Source of the DNA: Oscillospiraceae bacterium
GTDB lineage: Bacteria > Bacillota > Clostridia > Oscillospirales > Oscillospiraceae
Direction of reading: 5' to 3'
NCBI GenBank assembly: GCA_031261585.1
Contig: JAISJJ010000141.1
Location: forward strand, 1-49,273
Length of the DNA: 49,273 bases
Shown: in pieces, positions 16,060-24,231 of the stretch
Layout: the number at the start of each line of letters is the position of its first letter
How positions within the stretch are numbered: the stretch's first letter is position 1
Translations under genes and position numbers: made by a program
Notes under the pieces: generated by a model
Databases searched by the model: none
What the model saw: only the letters and a program-made list of their open reading frames with translations
What the model was told of the DNA's origin: nothing

Positions 16060-17109
16060 TCACGCGTCGTAGTTCATCACTACCGTTGCCACTTGCGCTC
16101 TTGTGGAGTTCGCTTGCGGTTTCAGCAGACCGTCGGAGCCGTTGATTATGCCGTGATCGCACGCCCAGCGGAACGCGTCTTTCGCGTAGGACGCGACTTT
16201 TGCGAAGTCGGGGAACGACTCGGCGCGCGACGGGTTGAACGACACGGATTCGCCCGCGTACTGCGCGTAACGGAAGAACATCACCGCCAACTGCTCGCGC
16301 GAGATGTCCGCGTTGGGTCGGAATGTGCCGTCCTCGTAGCCCGTGACGATGCCGTAGCTCGACGCCCAGCGCATCGCGTCGTAGTAGTACGCGGAACTGT
16401 CGCGCGCGTCGGTGAACGTCACGAGATTCGCGATATTCGGCGCGGGTTTGCCCGCGACACGGTGCAGCACGGTGACGAACATCGCGCGGTTCATCGTGCC
16501 GTTCGGTGAGAACTTGTCCGCCGAGGTGCCGTTGAAGTATCCGAGCGCGCTGACGTATTCGACCGCGGCGTAGAACCAGTCGGAGCGCGACACGTCGGTG
16601 AACGGGTTATCCGCCAAACCTATGCGGTACCACCCGCGCACGGTGAGCGTCAGCACTGTTGTGGGGCGGACTGTCGCGTAGCTGTCGGCGGGCAGAACGT
16701 AGGTGTGCGCCGCTGACAATTTGCCGTTCGTCACGCGCGCGCCGACAGTGATGTCGATCAGCGTACCTGACGTGACCGCGACCGTCACGGCGGCGTTCGG
16801 CGTGAACTCCGTACCCTCGCCGAGATTGATATATCCGTTCGCCGAGACGCGGACGGACATGCCGTGCGCCCGCGCGTACCCCTGCGAAGTCGGCGGCGCG
16901 ATACCCCCGAGCGAGCCGCTCAGGTACGCGTTCACCGTCGTCTCCGCGTCGGTGAGCTGCCGCTCGGCGTAGGCGATCACGTCGGACTTGAACGCACCGT
17001 CAAGATAACTGCGCGCCACGAGCGGATTCGACGACGTACCCGCCGACGCGGACGCGGAGAGTATGACGGCGAGCGCGACGATGGCGAGAAGGAGTGATCT
17101 GTGTTTCAT
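16060..17109 (-). CDS. Secreted protein with three SLH domains
   Basis: 349 aa. A signal peptide (MKHRSLLLAIVALAVILSASASA) leads into about 140 residues of unrecognised beta-rich sequence. Three S-layer homology domains then fill residues 175-348 ('PFTDVSRSDWFYAAVEYV', 'RDSSAYYYDAMRWASSYGIV', 'PDFAKVASYAKDAFRWACDH'). SLH domains anchor proteins to pyruvylated secondary cell-wall polymer (family knowledge). The N-terminal region could be the functional part; its role is unknown. SD sequence is weak (GTGGGA). It stands alone, with a repeat block upstream. Confidence 0.88.
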   Translation of the reverse strand: MKHRSLLLAIVALAVILSASASAGTSSNPLVARSYLDGAFKSDVIAYAERQLTDAETTVNAYLSGSLGGIAPPTSQGYARAHGMSVRVSANGYINLGEGTEFTPNAAVTVAVTSGTLIDITVGARVTNGKLSAAHTYVLPADSYATVRPTTVLTLTVRGWYRIGLADNPFTDVSRSDWFYAAVEYVSALGYFNGTSADKFSPNGTMNRAMFVTVLHRVAGKPAPNIANLVTFTDARDSSAYYYDAMRWASSYGIVTGYEDGTFRPNADISREQLAVMFFRYAQYAGESVSFNPSRAESFPDFAKVASYAKDAFRWACDHGIINGSDGLLKPQANSTRAQVATVVMNYDA

Positions 17110-17159
17110 GTTGTTCCCACTTTATGTTTTTATTGTTGGTTGTTGCGGGCGGACAAGGG

Positions 17160-17388
17160 TTTTCCGTAGCTCCCGTCCAACCCTTGCCTCCCTCGTGGAG
17201 GGAGGTGCCGACCGCAGTCGGCGGAGGGAGGACGCGCCGAGACGTTCCGTCTCGGACTCCCCCTGTCACTGCGTGACATCCCCCTCTGTGAGGGAGACTT
17301 AGGGACGCGAGGACGCGTTGGTAAGGTTTGCGCCCGCAACCCTCGTCCTAACTGTTAACTGTTAATTGTTAACTGTTAATTGTCAAAA
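17160..17388. repeat. Composite repeat, partial copy
   Basis: 'CCTCCCTCGTGGAGGGAGG' with 'CCGACCGCAGTCGGCGG', then a related block 'CCCCCTGTCACTGCGTGACATCCCCCTC' also seen at 48400-48430, then the A/T-rich arm 'AACTGTTAACTGTTAATTGTC' (interrupted) that abuts the stop of the adenosyltransferase gene. No gene lies in 17110-17382. Confidence 0.8.
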
Positions 17389-17913
17389 CTCTATCCCTTG
17401 TCTTGCGGCGATACCTGCTTCGTAGGGGTGGGCTCGGGCGGACATCTCTGTTATATAGTGCGCGCGGTCGCGGAGGTTTGCGGGCGGGTCGCCGTGACCT
17501 GTTATCACGATCTCGACTTTCGGGGACGACAGGTCGAGCAGGCGCGTGAGAATCGTCTCGTCGATGAGTTTGAGCGATATCGCGTCGAGCAGCTCGTCGA
17601 GTACGAGCAGGACGCTCTTGCCCGCCGCGCTGAACGATTCGACGAACGTGATCGCGCGCCACAGGTTCGTGTCGTGGATTGAGCGCGTCTCGGCAAGGCT
17701 CTCAGGCGGCATATCGCGTGTGAACATCGCGCCGTTCGCCTTGCCGCGCCACACCTCTATGCCGAGGGTGCGCAGGGCGTCGAGTTCGCCCGTGCTGCGG
17801 TCTTTGAGGAATTGCAGTACGCCGCACGACCAACCGTCCCCCCTCGCGCGCATTGCGAGACCGAGCGCGGCGGTCGTCTTGCCCTTGCCGTTGCCGTAAT
17901 AGATGTGAATCAT
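17383..17913 (-). CDS. cobA: Corrinoid (cob(I)yrinic acid a,c-diamide) adenosyltransferase
   Basis: 176 aa from the ATG at 17913; the track start adds 51 residues of shadow sequence. It attaches the 5'-deoxyadenosyl group of ATP to the cobalt of corrinoids (BtuR/CobO/CobA family, P-loop fold). The Walker A-like 'YGNGKGKTTAALGLAMRA' is at residues 5-22 and 'VLLVLDELLDAI' is the Walker B. 'GVLQFLK' and 'TGHGDPPANLRDRAHYITEM' are family blocks. It is last in a minus-strand run with cobC, cobS and cobT. SD sequence is weak. The stop TGA is the first triplet of the ATTAAC arm. Confidence 0.9.
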   Translation of the reverse strand: MIHIYYGNGKGKTTAALGLAMRARGDGWSCGVLQFLKDRSTGELDALRTLGIEVWRGKANGAMFTRDMPPESLAETRSIHDTNLWRAITFVESFSAAGKSVLLVLDELLDAISLKLIDETILTRLLDLSSPKVEIVITGHGDPPANLRDRAHYITEMSARAHPYEAGIAARQGIEF

Positions 17914-17959
17914 GAGTGCCGTCCATTCGATATAGATGTTTTGTGTGCGTTTCGCGTAG

Positions 17960-18547
17960 CTACAACCGTTGTATGTTGTACAACTGCGGGTCGCGGGACC
18001 ACGATTCGTCGTCGAGCAGTGCCTTGAAACCGCCGCAGTTGGGTACGTGGTAGTCGTAGTAGTCACGGTGCGGGCGGGCGAACCGCTCGAACACGGACAT
18101 GATCGTGCCGCCGTGGGCGACGATGGCTACGTAGTTGCGCTGCATACGCAGGTTTTCCGCGATAATCTCGGAGAACGCGACGCACGTGCGCGCACAGAAT
18201 GAGGATTTTGACTCGCCGTTCGGTGTCTGCCCCTCGCAGTTGCCGTCCACCCAGTCGCGGTAGTCGAGGTCGCGCTCCATCTCGTCCGCCGTTCTGCCCT
18301 CGAACGCGCCGAAATCCATCTCGCGCAGCCCTGGCAGGCATATCAGGCGCGAGTGCGGGAACTTGATCGTCGCCGTCTGCACGGCGCGTATCATCGGTGA
18401 GCAGTAGACGACGGGTACGAACGGCACCGCGCCCGACAGCGCGGCGTGGAGCCGTCCTCGCTCGGACAGCGGCTCATCCGTCGAACCTATGTACCGCCGC
18501 TCGACGTTGCCGCGCGTCTCCGCGTGCCGCCAGAGTGCTATCTCCAC
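17960..18547 (-). CDS. cobC: Alpha-ribazole phosphatase / histidine phosphatase
   Basis: 195 aa. A phosphoglycerate-mutase-type histidine phosphatase with the RHG-like motif 'WRHAETRGN' (His phospho-acceptor at about residue 8), 'CSPMIRAVQTA', 'LREMDFGAFEGRTADEM' and a second catalytic His in 'VAHGGTIM'. The last two blocks and the neighbours support CobC, which dephosphorylates alpha-ribazole-5'-phosphate or adenosylcobalamin phosphate. The RHG glycine is Ala here, seen in some family members. It overlaps the SLH/CAP gene by one base. Confidence 0.82.
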   Translation of the reverse strand: MEIALWRHAETRGNVERRYIGSTDEPLSERGRLHAALSGAVPFVPVVYCSPMIRAVQTATIKFPHSRLICLPGLREMDFGAFEGRTADEMERDLDYRDWVDGNCEGQTPNGESKSSFCARTCVAFSEIIAENLRMQRNYVAIVAHGGTIMSVFERFARPHRDYYDYHVPNCGGFKALLDDESWSRDPQLYNIQRL

Positions 18548-20172
18548 TATATAATCTCAAACAGCCGCAGGAATGTGAGCGCGGACTGCTCGCGCGTGTA
18601 CGTGCCGAGCGGCGAGAACACGAGCCGCGTGGTCTCCATGCCGCGAATGACGTCGATGCCGAACATCGCGTCGACGGATTCCTTGGCGTATGCCTGAATC
18701 TGGTCGCCGTCCGTCCAGTTGACGGCGGCGTGGGAGATTTGCAGCCCGATAACGTCCGACGCGAGACGGTACAGCATCGTCGCCGCCTCCTGACGTTTGA
18801 GTTTGCCGTTCGGGTCGAACAGTTTTTTCTCCTCGTTCGTGCCTTTTATGATGCCGAGCTGAGCCGCCTGAATGATGCGCGGGTCGCTCGTGTCCGTAAA
18901 CCACGCGTTCGGCGCGGCGAGACTGTTCGTGGCGGCGCGGATCGCGATGATCTCACCCGCGGGCTGTCCGTAGTACGTTTCGAGGAAGTTTATGACGGCG
19001 ACGCAGAACTCCGCGCGCGTCACGGCGGCGGTGAACCCCGTGCGGAACTCGGGTGTGACAAGCCCCTCCGCCTCGGCGAGTTCAAGCTCGGGTTTTGCCC
19101 AGCCCGACGCGCCGTCGCCCGACGCGTCAACGTCGAAGAAGCGCGTGGAGTAGCTGAGCGTCAGCGCGGTGCCGTCGAGCAGCCGCACACCGCTGATTGT
19201 GACCTTGTACAGCCCCGTGTAGGACGCGACGTTCGCGGGGCGGAAGATGATCGCGTTCGGGATACCGTACGCGTTGTCGTCGTTGATGTCGACGCGCAGA
19301 TAGTTGCCGCTCGCCGCGCTGTTCGTCGTATTAAATTCGTATACGCGCCCCGCGCCCTCCAATGTGACGGTGATATCCTCCGCTGTCGGCGCGGCGAAAA
19401 TCAGCGGGTTCAGCGAGACGCTCCAAGGGTTTGAGGCGGGGAAGTCCTGCGTCGAGAACGCGGCTCCCGCAGGGTACGCGACGTACTCGTAATCCACATA
19501 ATCGCCCGTGTCGTCGTCTGCGAACGCGACGTAACCGCGCCCGACCTGTCCGAAACCCGTCGCGCCGAGCGCGGGGTTCAACAATTGCCGCCTGTCGCCG
19601 ACCGTCGCGAGCTGTGACTCACTGTCGCCCGCGAGCCAGCCGAGCGTGAGCGCGTCCGACAGGTTGCGGTACCCGTATTCGATGGGGTTCGCGATGCCCG
19701 CGATACCGCGCGCGTACAAATCGTCCGTCATGTCCTCGCGGCGTTCGGGCGTGTGGGCGAGTTGCCCCGTCGCGGAGGACAGCGCGACGAGAAGCGCGCC
19801 CGTCTGCGCGGCGGCGACGTAATCGTCGTCGAGTTCGACGGCGGGCAGACCCGCGAGCAATCTGTAATAGTTCAGTTGCGCGAGAGCGGCTTCGAGCGTC
19901 TCGGATTTCAGCGTTCCCTCGTCGTACGGCGCGCTCACCTTCGGCGTGATGTCATACGGCGCGTCGGGCGCGGACGGTATGGCGCGGCGCGCGGCGATGA
20001 TATCGGCTCGGCGTTCGGTGAACGTCTGCCCCGTCTCGGCGAGCGGGCGGAAGTAGCCGCCAGTTACGGCGCGGGTTGACGGTGTGAGCGTCAGTAATAC
20101 AATTAGTGATAACGCGAGGGTCAAGGTGTGTTTAAGAGTACGTTTAATCGTGTGTCTCATGGTGGATTTCAC
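18547..20172 (-). CDS. Secreted CAP/SCP-domain protein with SLH-type C-terminus
   Basis: 541 aa from a GTG at 20172, chosen because GGAGG lies 9 bases upstream; the track start (TTG at 20181) touches the SD sequence and the ATG at 20160 lies far from it. A signal peptide (LTLALSLIVLLTLTPSTRA) is followed by a CAP-like domain at about residues 85-220 ('LNYYRLLAGLPAVELDDDY', 'QLAHTPERREDM', 'LGATGFGQVGRGYVAF'). A beta-rich middle and three SLH-like repeats follow from about residue 345 ('AVTRAEFCVAVINFLETYYG', 'LKRQEAATMLYRLASD', 'TYTREQSALTFLRLFE'). A wall-anchored surface protein lying between cobS and cobC with tight spacing is unexpected. Confidence 0.82.
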   Translation of the reverse strand: MKSTMRHTIKRTLKHTLTLALSLIVLLTLTPSTRAVTGGYFRPLAETGQTFTERRADIIAARRAIPSAPDAPYDITPKVSAPYDEGTLKSETLEAALAQLNYYRLLAGLPAVELDDDYVAAAQTGALLVALSSATGQLAHTPERREDMTDDLYARGIAGIANPIEYGYRNLSDALTLGWLAGDSESQLATVGDRRQLLNPALGATGFGQVGRGYVAFADDDTGDYVDYEYVAYPAGAAFSTQDFPASNPWSVSLNPLIFAAPTAEDITVTLEGAGRVYEFNTTNSAASGNYLRVDINDDNAYGIPNAIIFRPANVASYTGLYKVTISGVRLLDGTALTLSYSTRFFDVDASGDGASGWAKPELELAEAEGLVTPEFRTGFTAAVTRAEFCVAVINFLETYYGQPAGEIIAIRAATNSLAAPNAWFTDTSDPRIIQAAQLGIIKGTNEEKKLFDPNGKLKRQEAATMLYRLASDVIGLQISHAAVNWTDGDQIQAYAKESVDAMFGIDVIRGMETTRLVFSPLGTYTREQSALTFLRLFEII

Positions 20173-20197
20173 GGTGCGCAACCTCCATGTATATTAT

Positions 20198-20992
20198 TCA
20201 ACGCCCGAACAGCGTTGCAAAAAGCAAGACCAGTGTTGCGAGGTAGGCGATTTCGGCGAGACAGAGTTGGTACCCCGCGAGGTCGCCCGAGTACCCGCCG
20301 AATTTGCGGTGCGCGGTCAGGATAGCGAACGTGTGGACGATTGCGGAGACGAGCAGCGGCATCAGGATTGCGGCGGCGAGTACGATGTTGCCCGCCGACA
20401 GCACGACCGCGCCCGCAACCGCGATAACGGCGACGGCGACCATGATCGGTGCCGTGGCGCGCGACGCTGAGTCGTGGAACGACATGCCCAACCCCTCGCC
20501 CGACGGTTTTGCGAGCACCATTGTCGCGGCGACACCGCTGCGGGAGAACACGTGCGACAGTCCGACGTATATTGCGACGGGCAGTCCGCCGACGGGCAGT
20601 TGCGTCAGCGTGAGGGTGAGCGCGAAGTACGAGAGCAGGTAGACGACGACGCCGATGACGGCGAACGCGCCCGCGTGCGGGTCTTTGAGTATCGCGCGGC
20701 GGCGTTCGGGTTCGGCGTTGGACGCGAGCGCGTCGCACGTGTCGGCGAGACCGTCAAGGTGTATGCCGCCTGTGACGGCGAGCGGTATGAGCGTCAAACC
20801 CAGTGCGCGCAATGTGTTCGGGAGCGCGATGTCGGTTGCGAGCCAGAACCACGCGGCAGTGATCGCGCCGACGACGATACCGACGAGCGGATAAAAGCAG
20901 AGTATGTAGCGTTGCGCGCGCTCGTTCCACTCGGGTTTGCCCATCGGGATGCGAGTGAACATAGCGAACGCGAGACGGAGTGATGTGAACAA
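20198..20992 (-). CDS. cobS: Adenosylcobinamide-GDP ribazoletransferase (cobalamin synthase)
   Basis: 264 aa, normal length. An integral membrane enzyme joining adenosylcobinamide-GDP with alpha-ribazole (phosphate). 'FTRIPMGKP' near the N-terminus and the 'GGIHLDGLADTCDAL' block with 'RRRAILKDPHAGAFAVIGV' are diagnostic of the family and carry the acidic metal-binding residues. Several hydrophobic helices follow. It lies 25 bases upstream of the SLH/CAP gene and 134 bases downstream of cobT, a gap that holds a parS site and a small repeat. No cobU/cobD is seen in the window. Confidence 0.93.
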   Translation of the reverse strand: MFTSLRLAFAMFTRIPMGKPEWNERAQRYILCFYPLVGIVVGAITAAWFWLATDIALPNTLRALGLTLIPLAVTGGIHLDGLADTCDALASNAEPERRRAILKDPHAGAFAVIGVVVYLLSYFALTLTLTQLPVGGLPVAIYVGLSHVFSRSGVAATMVLAKPSGEGLGMSFHDSASRATAPIMVAVAVIAVAGAVVLSAGNIVLAAAILMPLLVSAIVHTFAILTAHRKFGGYSGDLAGYQLCLAEIAYLATLVLLFATLFGR

Positions 20993-21007
20993 AGAAGGCT
21001 CCTTGTA

Positions 21008-21093
21008 AGAGGTTAGATGTTAGAGGTTGGAGGTTAGAGCGTGGTTAAGGTTGCGGCGGCGCGGTGTTCCCGTATCTAACATCTCACCTCTAA
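21008..21093. repeat. Inverted repeat 'GAGGTTAGATGTTAGAGG' family
   Basis: The left arm 'GAGGTTAGATGTTAGAGG' faces the right arm 'ATCTAACATCTCACCTC' across about 50 bases between cobS and cobT. A related single arm ('GAGGTCAGATGTGAGATG') lies upstream of ychF at about 47000. Confidence 0.75.
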
Positions 21094-21105
21094 AATCTTC
21101 GTTAT

Positions 21106-21121
21106 TGTTTCACGTGAAACA
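21106..21121. promoter_or_regulatory. parS site 1
   Basis: TGTTTCACGTGAAACA is an exact match to the Spo0J/ParB parS consensus. It lies in the cobS-cobT gap, 4.4 kb before parA. Confidence 0.93.
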
Positions 21122-21126
21122 ATACG

Positions 21127-22200
21127 CTACTGTTGCGGGGTGTATTGATCGACCCCGATGTCGCCGAAGCCCGACGAGCCGTGGTACACCGCGAGCGCGA
21201 GATCGAGCAGCGGCAGGAGCGCGACGGCTCCCGTCCCCTCTCCGAGTCTCATTCCTGCGTCGATGAGCGGTTTCAGCCCCAGCGCGTCGAGGACGAGCCG
21301 ACCCGCGGGTTCTCCCGAGACGTGCGACGCGAGTATCGCGTGTGACGCGTCGGGCGCGATCCTCGTCGCGGCGAGTGCCGCCGACGCGCTGATGAATCCG
21401 TCGATGACGACGGGGATTCGCGCGATTGCGCCGCCGATGAACAGTCCCGCCATGCCGCATATATCGAATCCGCCGACCGAAGCGAGTACGCCGAGCGCGT
21501 CGTCGGGGTTCGGGCGGTGCAGCGCGAGTGCGCGCGTGATCGCGGAGACCTTGCGGCGCAGTCCGTCGTCCGACAGTCCCGAGCCGCGCCCCGTGACGCG
21601 CTCGGGCGGCAGATTCATCAGCGCGGCGGCGACGGCGGACGATGTGGTGGTATTGCCGATACCCATCTCGCCCGTGCATATAACGTCGTAACCCTGTGAT
21701 TTCAGCGTATTTGCGAGTTCTATACCGTGTTGTACGGCGGTTTCAGCCTGCTCGCGCGTCATCGCGGGTTCAACCGCGATGTTGCCTGTGCCGTCGGCGA
21801 CGTGTCGGTCAAGTACGCCGTCGAAGTCGGGTCGCGTGAGCATACCCATATCGACGGGGATCACGTCGCAGTTCGCGGCGCGCGCCATGAGACAGACGCT
21901 TGTACCGCGTTTTGTGAGGTTGCGCGCGACAGCCATCGTGACGGACGCGTCCGTCTGCGTCACGCCCTCTGCCACGACGCCGTTATCCGCGCACAGCACC
22001 GCGACGGCGCGACGGTTCAGGCGCACGTCGGGCGTGCCGATAATAGCGGCGATGCGCACAATCGCGTCCTCCAACAGACCGAGACTGCCGAGCGGTTTCG
22101 CAATAGCGTCCCAGTGTCGCCGCGCGGCTTCGGCGGCTTCGGTCGAGGGTGAACCCAACCTGTCATTCTGAGACGCGACGCGTCGAAGAATCTCACTCAA
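21127..22200 (-). CDS. cobT: Nicotinate-nucleotide-dimethylbenzimidazole phosphoribosyltransferase
   Basis: 357 aa. It activates the lower-ligand base of cobalamin as alpha-ribazole-5'-phosphate. Family blocks are 'KPLGSLGLLE', 'VLCADNGVVAEGVTQT', 'GEMGIGNTTTSSAV' and 'RLGEGTGAVALLPLLD', which contains the catalytic Glu (Glu317 in Salmonella CobT). The start is a TTG at 22200 with AAGGAG 10 bases upstream. Codons 2-13 (SEILRRVASQND) are exactly the translation of an interspersed repeat (22161-22196), so the N-terminus is repeat-derived. Confidence 0.93.
   Translation of the reverse strand: MSEILRRVASQNDRLGSPSTEAAEAARRHWDAIAKPLGSLGLLEDAIVRIAAIIGTPDVRLNRRAVAVLCADNGVVAEGVTQTDASVTMAVARNLTKRGTSVCLMARAANCDVIPVDMGMLTRPDFDGVLDRHVADGTGNIAVEPAMTREQAETAVQHGIELANTLKSQGYDVICTGEMGIGNTTTSSAVAAALMNLPPERVTGRGSGLSDDGLRRKVSAITRALALHRPNPDDALGVLASVGGFDICGMAGLFIGGAIARIPVVIDGFISASAALAATRIAPDASHAILASHVSGEPAGRLVLDALGLKPLIDAGMRLGEGTGAVALLPLLDLALAVYHGSSGFGDIGVDQYTPQQ
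22161..22196. repeat. Interspersed repeat forming the 5' end of cobT
   Basis: 'TGTCATTCTGAGACGCGACG..GAAGAATCTCAC' is a member of the 'TCATTCTGAGCGAAGCGAAGAATC' family found at 3094, 3598 and 9204. It lies inside the cobT reading frame. Confidence 0.85.
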
Positions 22201-22225
22201 TAAAACTGCACTCCTTATATAATAT

Positions 22226-22253
22226 GGGGATTCTTCGCTTCTCTCAGAATGAC
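22226..22253. repeat. Interspersed repeat containing the stop of the TIM-barrel gene
   Basis: 'GGGGATTCTTCGCTTCTCTC' followed by AGAATGAC, inverted relative to the copy in cobT 30 bases away. Read on the minus strand, its TCATTCTGA gives the last residues (Ser-Phe) and the TGA stop of the 22244-23023 gene. Confidence 0.85.
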
Positions 22254-23023
22254 GGAGCTGGGATATAACCGTTGTCGCGCAACCACCGCGCGCTCGACCC
22301 CGCGTCTATCGACTCGATTGTGTACGTGGCGTCAGGCGCAAGCGTGAGAATCTGCGTCAACGCCGCGTCCATGTCGATAAGCCCGTCGCCGAGGGCGTTG
22401 TGGTGGTCCCACTCGCGGTAGTTGTTGTGGATATGCAGGTGTCCGATGTGCGGCGCGTCCGTCGCGATCCATGTCGCGAGCGGCACGTCGGAGACGATGC
22501 AACTCGCGTGTCCGATGTCGAGACAGAGCTTGAATCGCGGCGAGTTCACGTTGCGAACGATACCGGCGAGCAGCTCAGGCTCGTCCTCCAACACGTTTTC
22601 GAGCATAAATTCCATCTCGTCGGGCGTGTCGCGCAACAGTTCTGTCCAAAATTCCACGCTGCGCTCCGCAAAATAGCCCTTGAAGTACACGTGCGGCACG
22701 TAGCCCGAGTGTACGACGATGCGGCGCGCACCGTACGACGCGGCGAGTGCCGCGGCTTCGCGGTACCGCGCGCGGGCGACATCGAGCACGCGCGGCTCGA
22801 TCGCGGCGGGGCAGAGCTCGTTGAACGGCGCGTGAAACGTCAGTTGCGTAATGCCGTCGGTCTCCGCGCGCACTTTTGCGTCCCACTGCGCGAAATTCGG
22901 CGCGTCCATGTTCATCGCGGTGCAGAACTCGGCGATTTCAAGACCGAGCCCGAACGCGCGGGCGGTAACTTCCGCGTCGTCCGCGACGGTGGATATGTGG
23001 AGTTTTGAGGTGTCGATTGTCAT
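22244..23023 (-). CDS. Xylose isomerase-like TIM-barrel protein (sugar phosphate isomerase/epimerase family)
   Basis: 259 aa. AP-endonuclease-2/xylose-isomerase-like barrel. Expected metal ligands appear in order: Glu in 'EFMLENVLEDEP', Asp/His in 'LCLDIGHAS', His residues in 'IGHLHIHNNYREWDHHN' and Glu in 'YTIESID'. Probable isomerase, epimerase or hydrolase on a small sugar-like molecule; the substrate is unknown. Its start overlaps the amidohydrolase end by 4 bases (ATGA), so the two are coupled and may act in one pathway. The original C-terminus may have been altered by the repeat providing its stop. Confidence 0.8.
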   Translation of the reverse strand: MTIDTSKLHISTVADDAEVTARAFGLGLEIAEFCTAMNMDAPNFAQWDAKVRAETDGITQLTFHAPFNELCPAAIEPRVLDVARARYREAAALAASYGARRIVVHSGYVPHVYFKGYFAERSVEFWTELLRDTPDEMEFMLENVLEDEPELLAGIVRNVNSPRFKLCLDIGHASCIVSDVPLATWIATDAPHIGHLHIHNNYREWDHHNALGDGLIDMDAALTQILTLAPDATYTIESIDAGSSARWLRDNGYIPAPSF

Positions 23024-23883
23024 GTGGCGTTCCTCACAAATCTTTTGCGCACTGTCTCGTCAGCGTCGCGCGTATCTATCCCCAACGCCTGCAAATACTC
23101 GTATTCCTCGCGCGCGGAGTCGCGCTGCGTGACGTTGAACGCACCCGCGTCGGATCCGCAGGCGACGAGTGCGCCGATATCGCGGGCATAGCGCAGATTC
23201 GCGTCGTGCGCGTCGAGTATCGCGCGCATGGTCGGTGCGGGGTATCGACCGTTTCCAACATTATTCGCGACGGTGACGCACGTCGGCACCCAGACCGTGT
23301 TCGCGTCGCGCAGACAGCGCACCGTGTCGCGGCCGATCCAAAACCCGTGTTCGACGCTGTCAACGCCGCAATCAACTGCGGATTTCACCGCGACCGCGCC
23401 GTTAATGTGCGCCATGACCGCGAAACCCTCGCCGTGCGCGATATGTACAAGCTCGCGCACCTCGGCTTCGGGCAGCGTATCGCCGAGAACGCGACCGTCG
23501 CCGTCGAAATCGAGCATCCCCGTGGTCGCAATCTTCACGAAGTCGGCACCGCACAGCGCGTTCTCGCGCAACAGCTCGCGGTACTCCGCGATATCGCGGT
23601 ACGCGCGACCGTATGCCGATCCGTAATATCCCGCGCGGTGGACGATGCAGACGGGCGTGCGGTAGTCGATGCCGTACTCGGGAGCGAGGGTTTTCGCGAG
23701 TGCGGAGACACCGTACTTGTCGCCGCCGTCGCGGTAGTAGACGACGCGACTGTCACGCAACTCTGCTAATGTGCGGCGTATGTAACCGATATCGGGTTCG
23801 CGCTCGTGCCGTGCAATCGCCGCGCGGTAGTCAATGCCGTCGGCTATGATATGACCGTGGCATTGAAAAAGCTCACTTTTCAA
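23020..23883 (-). CDS. Amidohydrolase-family metal-dependent hydrolase
   Basis: 287 aa, short for the family (usually 380-420 aa). The metal-binding HxH appears at the very N-terminus ('QCHGHI'), so the beta-sandwich that normally precedes the barrel is missing. Further ligands are Lys in 'ADFVKIATTG', His in 'VMAHING' and 'SVEHGFW', and Asp in 'ACGSDAGAF'. The reaction would be hydrolysis of a C-N or similar bond. The start is a TTG at 23883 inside the regulator gene (11-base overlap), suggesting coupled translation; no SD sequence is evident and no other in-frame start precedes the HxH. Confidence 0.8.
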   Translation of the reverse strand: MKSELFQCHGHIIADGIDYRAAIARHEREPDIGYIRRTLAELRDSRVVYYRDGGDKYGVSALAKTLAPEYGIDYRTPVCIVHRAGYYGSAYGRAYRDIAEYRELLRENALCGADFVKIATTGMLDFDGDGRVLGDTLPEAEVRELVHIAHGEGFAVMAHINGAVAVKSAVDCGVDSVEHGFWIGRDTVRCLRDANTVWVPTCVTVANNVGNGRYPAPTMRAILDAHDANLRYARDIGALVACGSDAGAFNVTQRDSAREEYEYLQALGIDTRDADETVRKRFVRNAT

Positions 23884-24226
23884 GGCGTTTTATGGCGTCG
23901 AACGTCTCCTCAGAGATGACGTGTTCGATCACGCACGCGTCCGCGTCGGCGATGTGCGCAGGTACGCCGATGGAGACGAGCCAACTCGTCAGCACCGTGT
24001 GGCGGTCGTAGACTTTCTCGGCGATGGCGCGCCCCGCGTCGGTGAGCGTTATCGCGAAGTCCTCCTCGTAGGCGATAAGCCCCTGTTCGAGCAGGTTTTT
24101 CATCGCGACGGACACGGACGCGCGCGTAAAATCCAGCTCACGCGCGATATCAACGGCGTGAACAGGCTGCCCCGACTGCGACAACACGAGAATCGTCTCG
24201 ATATAATCCTCTGCGGATTGACGCAT
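23873..24226 (-). CDS. DtxR/MntR-type metal-dependent repressor
   Basis: 117 aa from the ATG at 24226 (the track adds 44 shadow residues). A winged HTH ('VDIARELDFTRASVSVAMKN') precedes a dimerisation domain. No SH3-like third domain is present, as in MntR. Putative metal ligands are Asp7 and Glu10 of 'AEDYIETI', His in 'YDRHTVL' and 'DACVIEHVIS', where a Cys takes the place of MntR Glu99 while Glu and His are kept. It probably represses metal-related genes, perhaps this operon. Preceded 5 bases upstream by the ABM gene. Confidence 0.85.
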   Translation of the reverse strand: MRQSAEDYIETILVLSQSGQPVHAVDIARELDFTRASVSVAMKNLLEQGLIAYEEDFAITLTDAGRAIAEKVYDRHTVLTSWLVSIGVPAHIADADACVIEHVISEETFDAIKRLEK

Positions 24227-24231
24227 GGGGT

